NCBI GenBank assembly: GCA_965203755.1
Contig: OZ241910.1
Span: 372,001 to 436,000 of the forward strand
Origin: UBA6055 sp965203755
Lineage (GTDB): Bacteria > Chloroflexota > Anaerolineae > Aggregatilineales > Phototrophicaceae
Length of the DNA: 64,000 bases
Direction: 5' to 3'
Below, piece after piece: positions 1-8,805 of this stretch. Every line of letters begins with the position of its first letter. Position 1 is the first letter of the stretch. The notes under the pieces are model-generated. The model worked only from the letters and a program-made list of their open reading frames with translations. It was not told the origin of the DNA and searched no databases. Position numbers and translations under genes: made by a program.

Positions 1-2
1 TC

Positions 3-725
3 TTGCTTCAGGCTGCTCTTCGATTGTTTTTTACGCTGGCGGCGCCGCTGCTGCTGACGGCCGGCAGCGTTCGGCTGATCATGACCTACGAATTTCTGCG
101 CTTCGAGTATCTGCGTCCCGATTTTCCGGCTGATTTGTATGGCTTTAGCGCGCAAGACCGGCTCGCTTATGCGCCTTATGGCATCGACTATCTGTTAAAT
201 GGCGAAGACATTGATTTTCTGGGGGATTTGCGGCTGCCGCGCGGCAAATGCTGGCAGCCCTTGCCGGGCGCAGAAGACTGCCCGATGTATCAGCCGCGGG
301 CTTTGGCGCATCTGGCTGATGTCAAAAGAATCATCCAGACGGTCTTTTGGCTGGCTTTTCTGTTTGGCTTGACTGCTGTGGGACTCGCTGGTCTGACGCA
401 TCGTTCGGCAGGCTTTCGGCGGGCGATTCGCATAGGGCTGACTTATGGCAGTTGCTTAACCCTGGCGGCCGTCGCCGCGACTGCCATGTTTGCCGTAACG
501 GCCTGGGATTTCTTTTTTGACCGCTTCCATGAGCTATTTTTTGCCAGCGGGACCTGGCGTTTCGCCTTCTCGGATACCTTGATTCGCCTGTTTCCAGAGC
601 GATTTTGGTTTGACGCCGCCATCGCCATCGGCATCCTCGACACTGTGGCTGCCCTGCTCATCCTCATCCTCATGCGGCGGTGGGGCAAAGCTCGCCCGGC
701 AAGCGCGGGAAGGAAATCAATGTAA
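3..725 (+). CDS. DUF1461 / TIGR01906 family integral membrane protein (possibly 5'-incomplete)
   Basis: The protein matches the DUF1461 (TIGR01906) pattern. A first membrane segment (about residues 8-26) is followed by an extracellular loop with YGFSAQDRL, a pair of short hydrophobic stretches, and HLADVKRI just before the second membrane segment; two more segments follow near residues 148-170 and 205-223. The family function is unknown. The frame opens with TTG at the very edge of the window. The hydrophobic start aligns with the usual family N-terminus, so at most a few residues are missing upstream. It ends 225 bases before gap, which has its own promoter, so it is probably not co-transcribed with the glycolytic genes. 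Confidence 0.75.
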   Translation: MLQAALRLFFTLAAPLLLTAGSVRLIMTYEFLRFEYLRPDFPADLYGFSAQDRLAYAPYGIDYLLNGEDIDFLGDLRLPRGKCWQPLPGAEDCPMYQPRALAHLADVKRIIQTVFWLAFLFGLTAVGLAGLTHRSAGFRRAIRIGLTYGSCLTLAAVAATAMFAVTAWDFFFDRFHELFFASGTWRFAFSDTLIRLFPERFWFDAAIAIGILDTVAALLILILMRRWGKARPASAGRKSM

Positions 726-779
726 AGCGGCCATCTTGATGGACCAAGACAGCCGCCGATGGATCGGTTTTTGATATGC

Positions 780-866
780 CTAGCCGGCGTGGACAATCGA
801 CGGAATGCCGAGTCCATAAGCCGCATAGACGGCTAGGGCGCCATTCAAAATAGAGACACTGCCCAT
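780..866 (-). other. Possible 28-residue hydrophobic small ORF
   Basis: A minus-strand ATG-to-TAG frame in the gap between the DUF1461 gene and gap encodes a 28-residue peptide. It is mostly Ala, Gly, Leu, Ile, Val and Tyr and could form one membrane helix. No clear ribosome binding site precedes the ATG. It could be a small membrane peptide, the decayed tail of a lost gene, or chance. Nothing else is evident in this 225-base gap apart from the gap promoter. Confidence 0.15.
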
Positions 867-880
867 TTTGCATTTCAGGA

Positions 881-889
881 TGTTATAAT
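881..889 (+). promoter_or_regulatory. Extended -10 promoter of gap
   Basis: TGTTATAAT, a perfect extended -10 element (TGnTATAAT), lies 62 bases before the gap start codon. No good -35 hexamer sits at the usual distance, as expected for extended -10 promoters. The same nonamer precedes other transcription units in this window. Confidence 0.6.
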
Positions 890-950
890 GATTGGCTGTG
901 TACTAAAGTGCAAGGTGAATTGTTGCCAGAACAGATGAAGGAGAACGAAT

Positions 951-1958
951 ATGGCGATTCGCGTAGGGATTAACGGTTTCGGCCGTATTGGCCGCCAGGT
1001 ACTCAAAGCCATGTATGAACACTATCCGGATGACATTGAAGTTGCGGCATTTAATGATCTTGGTCAGTTGGACGCGATGGCGCACCTGTTCCGCTATGAT
1101 TCCAATTATGGCGTCTACAAAGGCGCGGTAGAAGCCGCCGACGGCGCGCTGACTGTCGATGGCAATAAGATCAGGGCGCTTTCCGAACGAGACCCGGCGC
1201 AGCTGCCCTGGGGCGACTTGGGGGTTGATGTGGTCATCGAAAGCACCGGCATCTTCCGCGACAAAGCAAGCGCGGCCAAACATATCACTGCCGGCGCGAA
1301 GAAAGTGATTATTTCGGCGCCAGCCAAAGGCGAAGACATCACCATTGTTCTGGGTGTCAATCAAGACCAATATGACCCCGCCAGCCATCATGTGGTGTCC
1401 AATGCCTCATGCACCACCAACTGTCTGGCGCCGGCCGCCAAAGTCGTGAACGATTTCTACGGCATCCAAAAAGCCTTTATGACCACCATCCACAGTTATA
1501 CCAATGACCAGAAAATCCTCGACCTGCCCCACTCGGATTTGCGGCGGGCTCGAGCGGCGGCGGTGAATATCATTCCAACGACGACCGGCGCCGCCAAAGC
1601 GGTTGCCCTGGTCATTCCTGAACTGGCCGGCAAATTTGATGGCATGGCCGTCCGCGTCCCGACACCGACCGGCTCCCTGGTTGACTTTGTAGCCACAGTC
1701 GAAAAGGCGCCTGACAAAGAGCAGCTTATCGAGGCATTCGAGGAAGCCGCCGCTGGATCGATGAAGGGCTATTTGGATGTGTCTCACGAACCGCTGGTAT
1801 CCCATGATTACATTGGCAATCCATATTCCAGCATCATCGATGCGCTGTCGACGGATGTCGCTGGCAGCCTGGTCAAGGTCATTGCCTGGTATGACAACGA
1901 ATGGGGCTATGCCTGCCGCACAGCCGACTTGACCAAGTTCGTCGGCGACCGACTCTAG
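951..1958 (+). CDS. gap: Glyceraldehyde-3-phosphate dehydrogenase, type I
   Basis: The cytoplasmic glycolytic enzyme converts glyceraldehyde-3-phosphate, NAD+ and phosphate to 1,3-bisphosphoglycerate. The 335-residue length is normal. The Rossmann motif GINGFGRIGR begins at residue 6. The catalytic cysteine is C154 in SNASCTTNC, and the C-terminal WYDNEWGYACR is typical. An aspartate follows the second beta strand (AAFND), which fits NAD+ preference. The substrate loop reads RVPTPTGSLVDF, slightly different from the common RVPTPNVS form. An AAGGAG-type ribosome binding site precedes the ATG. pgk starts 41 bases downstream, so the two are likely one operon. Confidence 0.97.
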   Translation: MAIRVGINGFGRIGRQVLKAMYEHYPDDIEVAAFNDLGQLDAMAHLFRYDSNYGVYKGAVEAADGALTVDGNKIRALSERDPAQLPWGDLGVDVVIESTGIFRDKASAAKHITAGAKKVIISAPAKGEDITIVLGVNQDQYDPASHHVVSNASCTTNCLAPAAKVVNDFYGIQKAFMTTIHSYTNDQKILDLPHSDLRRARAAAVNIIPTTTGAAKAVALVIPELAGKFDGMAVRVPTPTGSLVDFVATVEKAPDKEQLIEAFEEAAAGSMKGYLDVSHEPLVSHDYIGNPYSSIIDALSTDVAGSLVKVIAWYDNEWGYACRTADLTKFVGDRL

Positions 1959-1999
1959 TTGAGACACTCGTCTTTTGGCATCCTGCCGGGAGCATTCAC

Positions 2000-3187
2000 A
2001 TGAACAAGATGACCGTCCGCGATGTGAACTTTGCCGGCAAACGGGCGCTGGTCCGCGTCGATTTCAATGTGCCGCTCAAAGGCACAGCCATCACTGACGA
2101 CACCCGCATTCGGGCGGCGCTGCCAACTATTGACTGCATCCTAGCGCAGAATCCAAAAGCTGTGCTGCTGATGTCCCATTTGGGGCGTCCCAAAGGCAGA
2201 CGCAAACCGGAGATGTCGCTGGCGCCGGTCGCCGAAAATCTGGCGCAGAAGCTGGGGAGGAACGTCGCATTTGCGGCCGACTGCATCGGCAAAGCGCCGG
2301 AAGCAGCGATTGCAAGCCTGCCCGAAGGCGGCATCCTGCTGCTGGAAAACACCCGCTATCATCCTGGAGAGACCCAAAACGACCCCGAATTTGCCCGTCA
2401 GCTGGCGCAGCACGGCGACATCTTGGTCAGCGATGCCTTTGGCGCTGCACACCGCGCCCATGCCTCCAACGTCGGAGTGGCGAAACACTTGACAGCCGTC
2501 GCCGGCCTGCTGCTCGAAAAAGAAATCGACTATCTTGCCAATGCCGTCGAAAATCCGCGGCGTCCCTTCGCGGCGATCCTCGGCGGAGCGAAAGTGTCGG
2601 GCAAAATTGATGTCATTGAGGCGCTGCTGGCCAAGGTCGATAAACTGCTGATTGGCGGCGGGATGGCCAACACGTTCTTCGCCGCCCAAGGCCGCGGCAT
2701 GGCCGATTCCCTAGTTGAAGCCGAGTCGCTTGATATCGCCCGCAGCCTGCTGAACCAAGCCGGCGGCAAGCTCAAACTGCCAGTCGATCAGCGCATCGCC
2801 GCCGGTTTTCATCCTGACGCCGAAAACAAGGTCATTGGCGCGGCGGCAGATGTTCCCGCCGGCTGGCAGTCACTCGATATTGGGCCCGAAACAGTCGCGG
2901 CTTATGCGCGTGAGCTTGAGGACGTCAAGACGGCAGTCTGGAACGGGCCTATGGGCGTGTTTGAGATGCCGGCCTTTGCCCACGGCACCTTTGGCATCGC
3001 CGGCATACTCGCCGCTGAAACGAAAAAAGGGGCGACCACCATCATCGGCGGCGGCGATTCGGCGGCGGCGGTGGAACAGGCCGGCTTGGCTGACCGGATG
3101 TCGCACATCTCCACCGGCGGCGGCGCCAGTCTGGAAATGCTGGAGGGCAAAGTCCTGCCCGGCCTGGCTGCCCTCCAGGACAAATAA
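2000..3187 (+). CDS. pgk: Phosphoglycerate kinase
   Basis: It transfers phosphate from 1,3-bisphosphoglycerate to ADP. The 395-residue product has the N-terminal substrate motif RVDFNVPL, SHLGRPKG, the inter-domain KVSGKI region and the nucleotide-binding GGGDSAAAVE near the C-terminus. I chose the ATG at 2000 because GGGAG lies just upstream and the protein then begins with the usual short leader before the first beta strand; a second in-frame ATG is three codons on. The frame is open further upstream into gap, but that extension overlaps the gap coding region and resembles nothing. Confidence 0.97.
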   Translation: MNKMTVRDVNFAGKRALVRVDFNVPLKGTAITDDTRIRAALPTIDCILAQNPKAVLLMSHLGRPKGRRKPEMSLAPVAENLAQKLGRNVAFAADCIGKAPEAAIASLPEGGILLLENTRYHPGETQNDPEFARQLAQHGDILVSDAFGAAHRAHASNVGVAKHLTAVAGLLLEKEIDYLANAVENPRRPFAAILGGAKVSGKIDVIEALLAKVDKLLIGGGMANTFFAAQGRGMADSLVEAESLDIARSLLNQAGGKLKLPVDQRIAAGFHPDAENKVIGAAADVPAGWQSLDIGPETVAAYARELEDVKTAVWNGPMGVFEMPAFAHGTFGIAGILAAETKKGATTIIGGGDSAAAVEQAGLADRMSHISTGGGASLEMLEGKVLPGLAALQDK

Positions 3188-3236
3188 TCGCGGCGGCGCG
3201 CTTTTGAATGTTTGGCGAAATCGGAGGCATTTCAAT

Positions 3237-4175
3237 TTGCGAGTCTTAATCACAGGTGGGGCCGGGTTTATCGGGTCGCACTTGAGCGACCGTTTTCTTG
3301 GCGAAGGTCATCGCGTGGTTGCCGTTGACAATTTTATCACCGGCTCGCCGGACAATATCGCGCACCTGGCCGGCAATCGTCATTTTGAATTTATCTATCA
3401 CGATGTGAGCAATTTCATTTACGTCGCCGGGCAGATTGACGCCGTGCTGCATTTTGCCTCCCCGGCCAGCCCGATGGACTATCTCAAATATCCCATCCAA
3501 ACCTTGAAAGTCGGCGCGCTTGGCACTCACAACGCGCTCGGACTGGCGCGCGCCAAGCAAGCCCGCTTCCTGCTGGCATCCACCTCCGAGGTCTACGGCG
3601 ACCCTTTGGTTCATCCGCAAAGCGAAGCCTACGTCGGCAATGTCGATCCAGTCGGGCCGCGCGGCGTCTATGACGAGGCGAAGCGCTATGCCGAAGCCTT
3701 GGTGATGGCTTATCACCGCCAGCACAAGATGGAAACCCGGATTGTGCGGATATTCAATACTTATGGCCCCCGAATGCGGCTGGATGACGGCCGCGTCGTA
3801 CCCAATTTCATCGGTCAGGCGATCCGCGGCGAAGCGCTGACGGTCTATGGCGACGGTTCCCAGACGCGCTGCTTTTTGTATGTGGATGACCTTGTTGAAG
3901 GCTTGGTTCGCCTGCTGGACAGTGACTTCGCCGACCCGGTGAATATCGGCGCCACGCGGGAAATGAGTATGCTGGAGTTTGCCGGCATCGTCAACCAGAC
4001 GTCGGCGAATCCGGGCGGGATTGTGTACAAAGACCAACTGCGAATCGATGGCGATCCGCAAACCCGCAAACCGGATACATCAAGAGCGCAGAACATACTC
4101 GATTGGCGCCCCAAAGTTGAACTGGAAGATGGTCTCGGACGCACCATCCAATACTTTCGGGAAGTCATCATCTGA
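3237..4175 (+). CDS. UDP-glucuronate decarboxylase-like NAD-dependent epimerase/dehydratase (UXS type)
   Basis: This is an extended short-chain dehydrogenase, 312 residues. The NAD-binding GGAGFIG is at residues 7-13. TSEVYGDP and Y145-x3-K149 (YDEAKRYAE) supply the catalytic Ser/Thr, Tyr and Lys. FNTYGPRM followed by DDGRVVPNF and YGDGSQTR is the signature of UDP-xylose synthases, which oxidise and decarboxylate UDP-glucuronate to UDP-xylose. I placed the start at TTG 3237: GGAGG lies about ten bases upstream and the Rossmann motif then begins at the usual residue. No ATG or GTG fits as well. It probably supplies a nucleotide sugar to the glycan genes that follow. Confidence 0.85.
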   Translation: MRVLITGGAGFIGSHLSDRFLGEGHRVVAVDNFITGSPDNIAHLAGNRHFEFIYHDVSNFIYVAGQIDAVLHFASPASPMDYLKYPIQTLKVGALGTHNALGLARAKQARFLLASTSEVYGDPLVHPQSEAYVGNVDPVGPRGVYDEAKRYAEALVMAYHRQHKMETRIVRIFNTYGPRMRLDDGRVVPNFIGQAIRGEALTVYGDGSQTRCFLYVDDLVEGLVRLLDSDFADPVNIGATREMSMLEFAGIVNQTSANPGGIVYKDQLRIDGDPQTRKPDTSRAQNILDWRPKVELEDGLGRTIQYFREVII

Positions 4176-4197
4176 AATTGCTGACCTAGAGGTTCAT

Positions 4198-5640
4198 GTG
4201 TCTCGAAGATTCGTTTGGGCGATGCTTGCGTTCGCAGCCGGCGCCGCAGCGATGATATTCCCGGCGGCCTGGGTGTTAATTGGGATTCTGGCTGTCCTGT
4301 GCCTGGTGATTATACCCTGCACGCCGATGACTCTGCTGGTCATGCTGCTGGTATTGTCGCCTTTGCGGGCGCTCATCGCAACTGAATCGGACATGGTTTT
4401 CGCGCTGGATATTGGGCAGGTCCTGCTGTTTGCCTATCTGTTCGTCTGGCTGGGATACCAGATCGTCCAGCGCCGACCGGCTGCCAAAGTCAGAAGCGAT
4501 ATCGTGCTGGCGGCGACGGTGGCGCTTATCATCCTGTTCGCCCAAGGCGCCTGGACCGGTTCATCCACTTCGGCCTGGCTGCGGGAATGGCTCAAGTGGG
4601 TCATCATCGCCGTCTTTGTCTGGCATCTCGGCCTGTCAGCCAGCACACACTGGCGCTGGCTGATCTTTGCCCTGCTGCTTGGCGCGGCTGCCAACGCCAT
4701 CGTCGGGCTTTACATTTTTCTAGGCGGCAGCGGCGCCGAACATCTGCTGATCTTGGGACGTTTCTTCCGTGCATTCGGCACTTTCGGACAGCCGAATCCT
4801 TTTGGCGGATTGATGGGAATGGCGCTGCCGGTCAGTCTCATGGGCGCATACGGACAGCTGGCGATGCTGTATTCACGCCGCCGCCACAGCGGTGAACTCT
4901 CAAAATCCCTAATCCTCTCATTTGCGTTATTCTCGATAGTTTCTTTACTCATTTTCTGCGCTCTCATCGCTTCATGGAGCCGCGGCGCCTGGCTTGGATT
5001 TATGCTGGCGGCCGCGGTCATGCTTTTCGCCATTCCAAGACGGCTGTCACACAGCATCGCCCTTGCCCTCGGATTCATCCTGCTGGCGGCATCGCTGTGG
5101 CTGGCGGGCCTGCTGCCACAGTCCATAGTCAGCCGCCTGACCACAGCCGGCGGCGACTTCTTTACCATAAGGGACATTCGCGGGGTGGATATCAGCCCGA
5201 TCAATTATGCGGTGGTCGAGCGGCTGGCGCATTGGCAGGCGGCCGTCAATATGGCGGAAGACAAGCCGATTTTGGGCGTCGGTTTGGGAAATTATGAGGC
5301 TGTGTATAACCGTTATCGCCTCATCAACTGGCGCCAGCCGCTGGGTCATGCCCATAACTATTATCTGAACATCCTTGCCGAGACCGGCATTCCTGGTTTT
5401 TTTGCCTATGTGGCGTTTTGGCTCATGGCATGGGGGCTGACCTGGCAAATCAGAAATCACCCGGACATTTTTGCCCGCTCCATCGCCATTGGGCTCCTTG
5501 GCTGCTGGACTTATATCGCCGTACACAGCCTGTTTGACAATTTGTATGTCAATAATCTTTTCCTTCATATTGGCGTATTATTAGGTATACTCGCTATTTT
5601 GTACCGACAAGTCAATCAATCACTGAACCTGGAGTCATAA
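4198..5640 (+). CDS. O-antigen ligase / Wzy-type polysaccharide polymerase family membrane protein
   Basis: This is a polytopic membrane protein of 480 residues with about ten or more hydrophobic segments. The long periplasmic loop and the family signature GHAHNYYL...ETGIPG near residues 382-402 identify the Wzy_C/O-antigen ligase superfamily. QPNPFGGLMG in an earlier loop also matches. Members polymerise or ligate lipid-linked glycans on the outer face of the membrane; which of the two cannot be told from sequence. The start is GTG 4198, 22 bases after the previous stop, with an AGAGG stretch upstream. The stop overlaps the start of the next gene by one base. Confidence 0.8.
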   Translation: MSRRFVWAMLAFAAGAAAMIFPAAWVLIGILAVLCLVIIPCTPMTLLVMLLVLSPLRALIATESDMVFALDIGQVLLFAYLFVWLGYQIVQRRPAAKVRSDIVLAATVALIILFAQGAWTGSSTSAWLREWLKWVIIAVFVWHLGLSASTHWRWLIFALLLGAAANAIVGLYIFLGGSGAEHLLILGRFFRAFGTFGQPNPFGGLMGMALPVSLMGAYGQLAMLYSRRRHSGELSKSLILSFALFSIVSLLIFCALIASWSRGAWLGFMLAAAVMLFAIPRRLSHSIALALGFILLAASLWLAGLLPQSIVSRLTTAGGDFFTIRDIRGVDISPINYAVVERLAHWQAAVNMAEDKPILGVGLGNYEAVYNRYRLINWRQPLGHAHNYYLNILAETGIPGFFAYVAFWLMAWGLTWQIRNHPDIFARSIAIGLLGCWTYIAVHSLFDNLYVNNLFLHIGVLLGILAILYRQVNQSLNLES

Positions 5641-6227
5641 TGTCCCGTCCCGCTGTCCCGGAGGCCGTGACCTCATCGAATGAGAGCCGCGCGCTCCATA
5701 CACCTATGGATGGCATCATCATCCGGGCGTCACAGCGAATTGGCGGCGGACGGGCAAAAGAAGTTGAACGTTTTATCAAATTCGCATTTGTGGGCTTGTT
5801 TGGTTTTGTGATTGACTTCGGCGCCGTCTTTGTCTTGCAGTTCAGCCTCTTGCCGCCGGTCAGCGAGATCAATGTCGCGGTTGCGACAACCATCGCCTTT
5901 GTTTTGGCTGTGTGCAGCAATTTCATCTGGAACTACCTGTGGACTTACCCGGATTCGCGCAGTTACTCCATTCGCCGTCAATTAACCCAATTTGCCATCG
6001 TCAGCGTCATTGGCGGGACGGCAAGAGCCATTTGGAATGCCGCCGCCTTCGATTTCTTTGGCATGCTGTCGACATCGCTTGTTCAAGCCGTTTTTTCGGA
6101 CTACAGTCCGTCGCAACTGGATGAGCGGAAACTGGGAACGATGATCGCGATGTTTATTGGCGTGATTATTGTGATGTTTTGGAACTTCCTGGCAAACCGC
6201 TATTGGACTTTCAACGACGTAGATTAA
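5640..6227 (+). CDS. GtrA-like membrane protein
   Basis: The 195-residue protein has about 55 soluble residues, then four membrane segments in the GtrA arrangement. It starts at FIKFAFVGLFG and contains the conserved NFIWNYLWTY and the terminal NFLANRYWTF. GtrA-family proteins are thought to help flip polyprenyl-phosphate-linked sugars or act as small partners of GT2 enzymes. The ATG overlaps the preceding stop (TAATG), so translation is probably coupled. The matching GT2 enzyme in this window is distant (46839-47819). The N-terminal soluble extension is longer than in most GtrA proteins. Confidence 0.85.
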   Translation: MSRPAVPEAVTSSNESRALHTPMDGIIIRASQRIGGGRAKEVERFIKFAFVGLFGFVIDFGAVFVLQFSLLPPVSEINVAVATTIAFVLAVCSNFIWNYLWTYPDSRSYSIRRQLTQFAIVSVIGGTARAIWNAAAFDFFGMLSTSLVQAVFSDYSPSQLDERKLGTMIAMFIGVIIVMFWNFLANRYWTFNDVD

Positions 6228-6228
6228 C

Positions 6229-7365
6229 GTGACGCCCATTGCCATTGATTACACACCCGCCCGCGAGCAGAGCGGCGGCATTGGCCGTTACGTGCGCGAA
6301 CTCGCCGCCGCCCTTGCCGCGCTTGACCGAAAAACGGAATATCGCCTGTTCGTATCCGGAGCTTCCAGGCCGCTGCCACCGCCGCCGGCAGCCAATTTTA
6401 TCTGGAAACCGACGCCGATACCGCCCCGCTGGCTGGCAAGGGTTTGGCATCGCGCTCGAATGCCGATTCCAGCAGAGGTCTTTACCGGTCGGATTGATCT
6501 GTTTCATGCGACCGATTTTGTCCTGCCGCCCACCCTGCCGGCCACGCGGACGCTCTTGACGGTACATGACTTGTCCTTTGTCCGCGCGCCACAGGCTGCC
6601 AGCCCGTCTTTGCAAGCCTATCTGAATCGGGCTGTGCCGCGCGCGGTCAGCATGGCAGACCATATCCTGGCTGATTCGCAGGCGACAAAAGATGACTTGC
6701 TGGCGCTGTACGGCGCAGATGCCGACAAAATTACTGTTCTGTACAGTGGCGTGGACAGTCGTTTTCAAAAAATCACGGATGTGACCGTCTTGCGGCAGGC
6801 GCGGGCGAAGTATGGATTGACCGGTATCAGCTACCTGCTGTCGGTGGGGACGGTGCAGCCGCGCAAGAATTACAGCCGCGTCGTCAGGGCGCTTGCCGGC
6901 CTGCGTCAGCGGGGTTATGATTCGCACTATGTCATTGCCGGCGGAAAAGGCTGGCTTGAAGCTGAAATGCACCAAGCCATTGCCGAAACCGGGCTGGGCG
7001 ACGCCGTTCATCTGCTGGGATTTGTGGATGATGATGACCTGCCGGCGCTTTACAGCGCAGCCAGAGCGCTTGTTATCCCATCCTTGTATGAAGGATTTGG
7101 ATTGCCGATCTTGGAAGCGATGGCCTGCGGCACACCGGTCATCACCAGCAGCCTGTCCTCCATGCCGGAAGTCGCCGGCGCGGCTGGAGTCCTGGTCGAT
7201 CCGCTCGATATCAGCGCGATTGAGGCGGCGGTCATGCGTATCGAATCGGACAGCCATTACCGCGCTTTTCTGATTGACGCCGGCTATCAGCAAGCCAGGC
7301 AATTCACTTGGGAAAAATCAGCGCGGCAACTCAAGTCGATCTATGAACGTCTGCTGCGCGCATGA
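6229..7365 (+). CDS. Glycosyltransferase family 4 (group 1)
   Basis: This is a GT-B fold retaining glycosyltransferase of 378 residues. The N-terminal half has GGIGRYVRELAAAL and HDLSFVRAP. The C-terminal half has VGTVQPRKN and the nucleotide-sugar-binding E-x7-E region SLYEGFGLPILEAMACGTP near residues 285-303. It resembles mannosyltransferases that extend lipid-linked glycans, but the donor cannot be assigned. The start is GTG 6229, one base after the preceding stop. It lies in the glycan block between pgk and tpiA. Confidence 0.88.
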   Translation: MTPIAIDYTPAREQSGGIGRYVRELAAALAALDRKTEYRLFVSGASRPLPPPPAANFIWKPTPIPPRWLARVWHRARMPIPAEVFTGRIDLFHATDFVLPPTLPATRTLLTVHDLSFVRAPQAASPSLQAYLNRAVPRAVSMADHILADSQATKDDLLALYGADADKITVLYSGVDSRFQKITDVTVLRQARAKYGLTGISYLLSVGTVQPRKNYSRVVRALAGLRQRGYDSHYVIAGGKGWLEAEMHQAIAETGLGDAVHLLGFVDDDDLPALYSAARALVIPSLYEGFGLPILEAMACGTPVITSSLSSMPEVAGAAGVLVDPLDISAIEAAVMRIESDSHYRAFLIDAGYQQARQFTWEKSARQLKSIYERLLRA

Positions 7366-7369
7366 ACCG

Positions 7370-7999
7370 ATGGACTGGATCGCAGGCACAGCCAAACACA
7401 CGATGACCTTCTATCTTTTGCTGGCTTTGGGGCTTGTGGGATATTTGCTGCCCTGGATGGTCGCGCCGACAGCGCCGATGACCCTCAACGCCTATGACCT
7501 TGCCGAATGGACCCGCCTGCATCCAACACAGCTTGGGACTCCCTTGGTCGTCCCTTTGCTGCTCCGGCTGCAACTGCCCGTCATCATTCTTTTGGCGGCG
7601 CTGTTCGCAAGGGGTTCGCTGACCCGACTGCTGGCAATAATTATCATCCTTTCGCTTTCCGCGGCGCAGCTGCCGCCCTTGGAATTTCTGACCATTTCGC
7701 GCCATGACAGCAACTATCAGCAGCAGTTTCTGCTCGCCGCCATCAGCCTCATCGCCGGGCTGGCATTATTCGCGCGCAAGCCATCCCGACCGATGGCGCT
7801 TGCGGCTGTCGGTCTGGCGATAACGGGGCTGCTTTCTGCCCTTGCGGGTCAGCATCAGGCGCAGCGGCTTTATCAACTGTCATCGCAGGCCGGCTTGCCC
7901 GGCGTCGGCGCCGGCATACTGGCTTTTGCCTATATCGGGATGATCGCCAGAATGCACCGGTTCAAACTGGCGCAGCAGACGGATAGATGGTTACAATAG
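7370..7999 (+). CDS. Hypothetical polytopic membrane protein
   Basis: I do not recognise this 209-residue protein. It has about six hydrophobic segments: residues about 13-32, 62-80, 84-100, 120-137, 144-160 and 182-200. A short extracellular loop contains LNAYDLAEW. I chose the ATG at 7370, four bases after the glycosyltransferase stop, rather than the upstream in-frame ATG inside that gene. The position suggests co-expression with the glycan genes. There are no catalytic motifs. Confidence 0.65.
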   Translation: MDWIAGTAKHTMTFYLLLALGLVGYLLPWMVAPTAPMTLNAYDLAEWTRLHPTQLGTPLVVPLLLRLQLPVIILLAALFARGSLTRLLAIIIILSLSAAQLPPLEFLTISRHDSNYQQQFLLAAISLIAGLALFARKPSRPMALAAVGLAITGLLSALAGQHQAQRLYQLSSQAGLPGVGAGILAFAYIGMIARMHRFKLAQQTDRWLQ

Positions 8000-8034
8000 C
8001 GCTGGATACACTCCACGCAGCCGAGGACAAAACC

Positions 8035-8805
8035 ATGCCAAGAATGCCCATCATCGCCGGCAACTGGAAAATGAACAAGACGCCCGGCGAGTCGCTTGAA
8101 TTTGTGACCGAGCTTGCGCCCAAAATCGAAACGTTCAATCATGTTGAACGGGTTGTCGCCCCGACCTTTCTGTCCCTGGTGACTGTGGCGCAGGCGCTCA
8201 AAGACTCAATGATTCAGGTCGCGGCGCAGAATGCTCACTGGCAAGCCAGCGGCGCTTATACCTCGCAGATATCGGCAGGTATGCTGGCTGATTTTGCTGA
8301 TTATGTCATCATCGGTCATTCAGAATGCCGCGCATACCTTAACGAAACTGACCGGCAAGTCAATCAAAAGGCGAAGGCTGTTTTGGCGGCCGGCCTCAAA
8401 CCGATTATCGCTGTCGGCGAAAGCCTTGAGCAGAATGAAGCCGGCGAAACCGAAGCCTTTGTCAGTTCACAGGTTCGGGCGGTGCTGGATGGCATCGCCG
8501 CCGCCGATATAACAAATGTGGTGATTGCCTATGAACCCGTCTGGGCAATCGGCACTGGGAAAAGCGCAAGCGGCGCGCTCGCCAATCACATCATCAAGCG
8601 CGCCGTCAGAGACACCCTGCGCCAGCTGTACGACGATGCTGCCGATGCCGTCCGCATCCAATACGGCGGCAGCGTCAAACCAGCCAACATGGAAGAATTT
8701 ATGGCACAGCCCGATATTGACGGCGCCCTTGTGGGGGGGGCATCGCTCAACGCCGACGACTTCAGCGCCCTCGTCGAAATCGCCGCGCGGGTGAAAGGAA
8801 CTTGA
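8035..8805 (+). CDS. tpiA: Triosephosphate isomerase
   Basis: It interconverts dihydroxyacetone phosphate and glyceraldehyde-3-phosphate. The 256-residue product has all catalytic residues at canonical numbers: K12 in GNWKMN, H95 in IIGHSE and E167 in YEPVWAIGTG; the phosphate loop IQYGGSV follows. The usual GHSERR is GHSECR here, a conservative oddity next to the active site. I chose ATG 8035 (AGGA upstream) because it gives the standard N-terminus; the frame is open back to 7987 within the preceding gene. The stop overlaps the TTG start of the next gene. Confidence 0.96.
   Translation: MPRMPIIAGNWKMNKTPGESLEFVTELAPKIETFNHVERVVAPTFLSLVTVAQALKDSMIQVAAQNAHWQASGAYTSQISAGMLADFADYVIIGHSECRAYLNETDRQVNQKAKAVLAAGLKPIIAVGESLEQNEAGETEAFVSSQVRAVLDGIAAADITNVVIAYEPVWAIGTGKSASGALANHIIKRAVRDTLRQLYDDAADAVRIQYGGSVKPANMEEFMAQPDIDGALVGGASLNADDFSALVEIAARVKGT

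Noticed and set aside
1901..1999. N-terminal extension of phosphoglycerate kinase inside gap
   Set aside because: The extension overlaps gap coding sequence, resembles no PGK leader, and a good ribosome binding site precedes ATG 2000.
6211..7302. 363-codon minus-strand frame opposite the GT4 gene
   Set aside because: The plus strand encodes a clear glycosyltransferase with conserved motifs; the antisense product resembles nothing and is Gln/Arg-rich, as shadow frames are.
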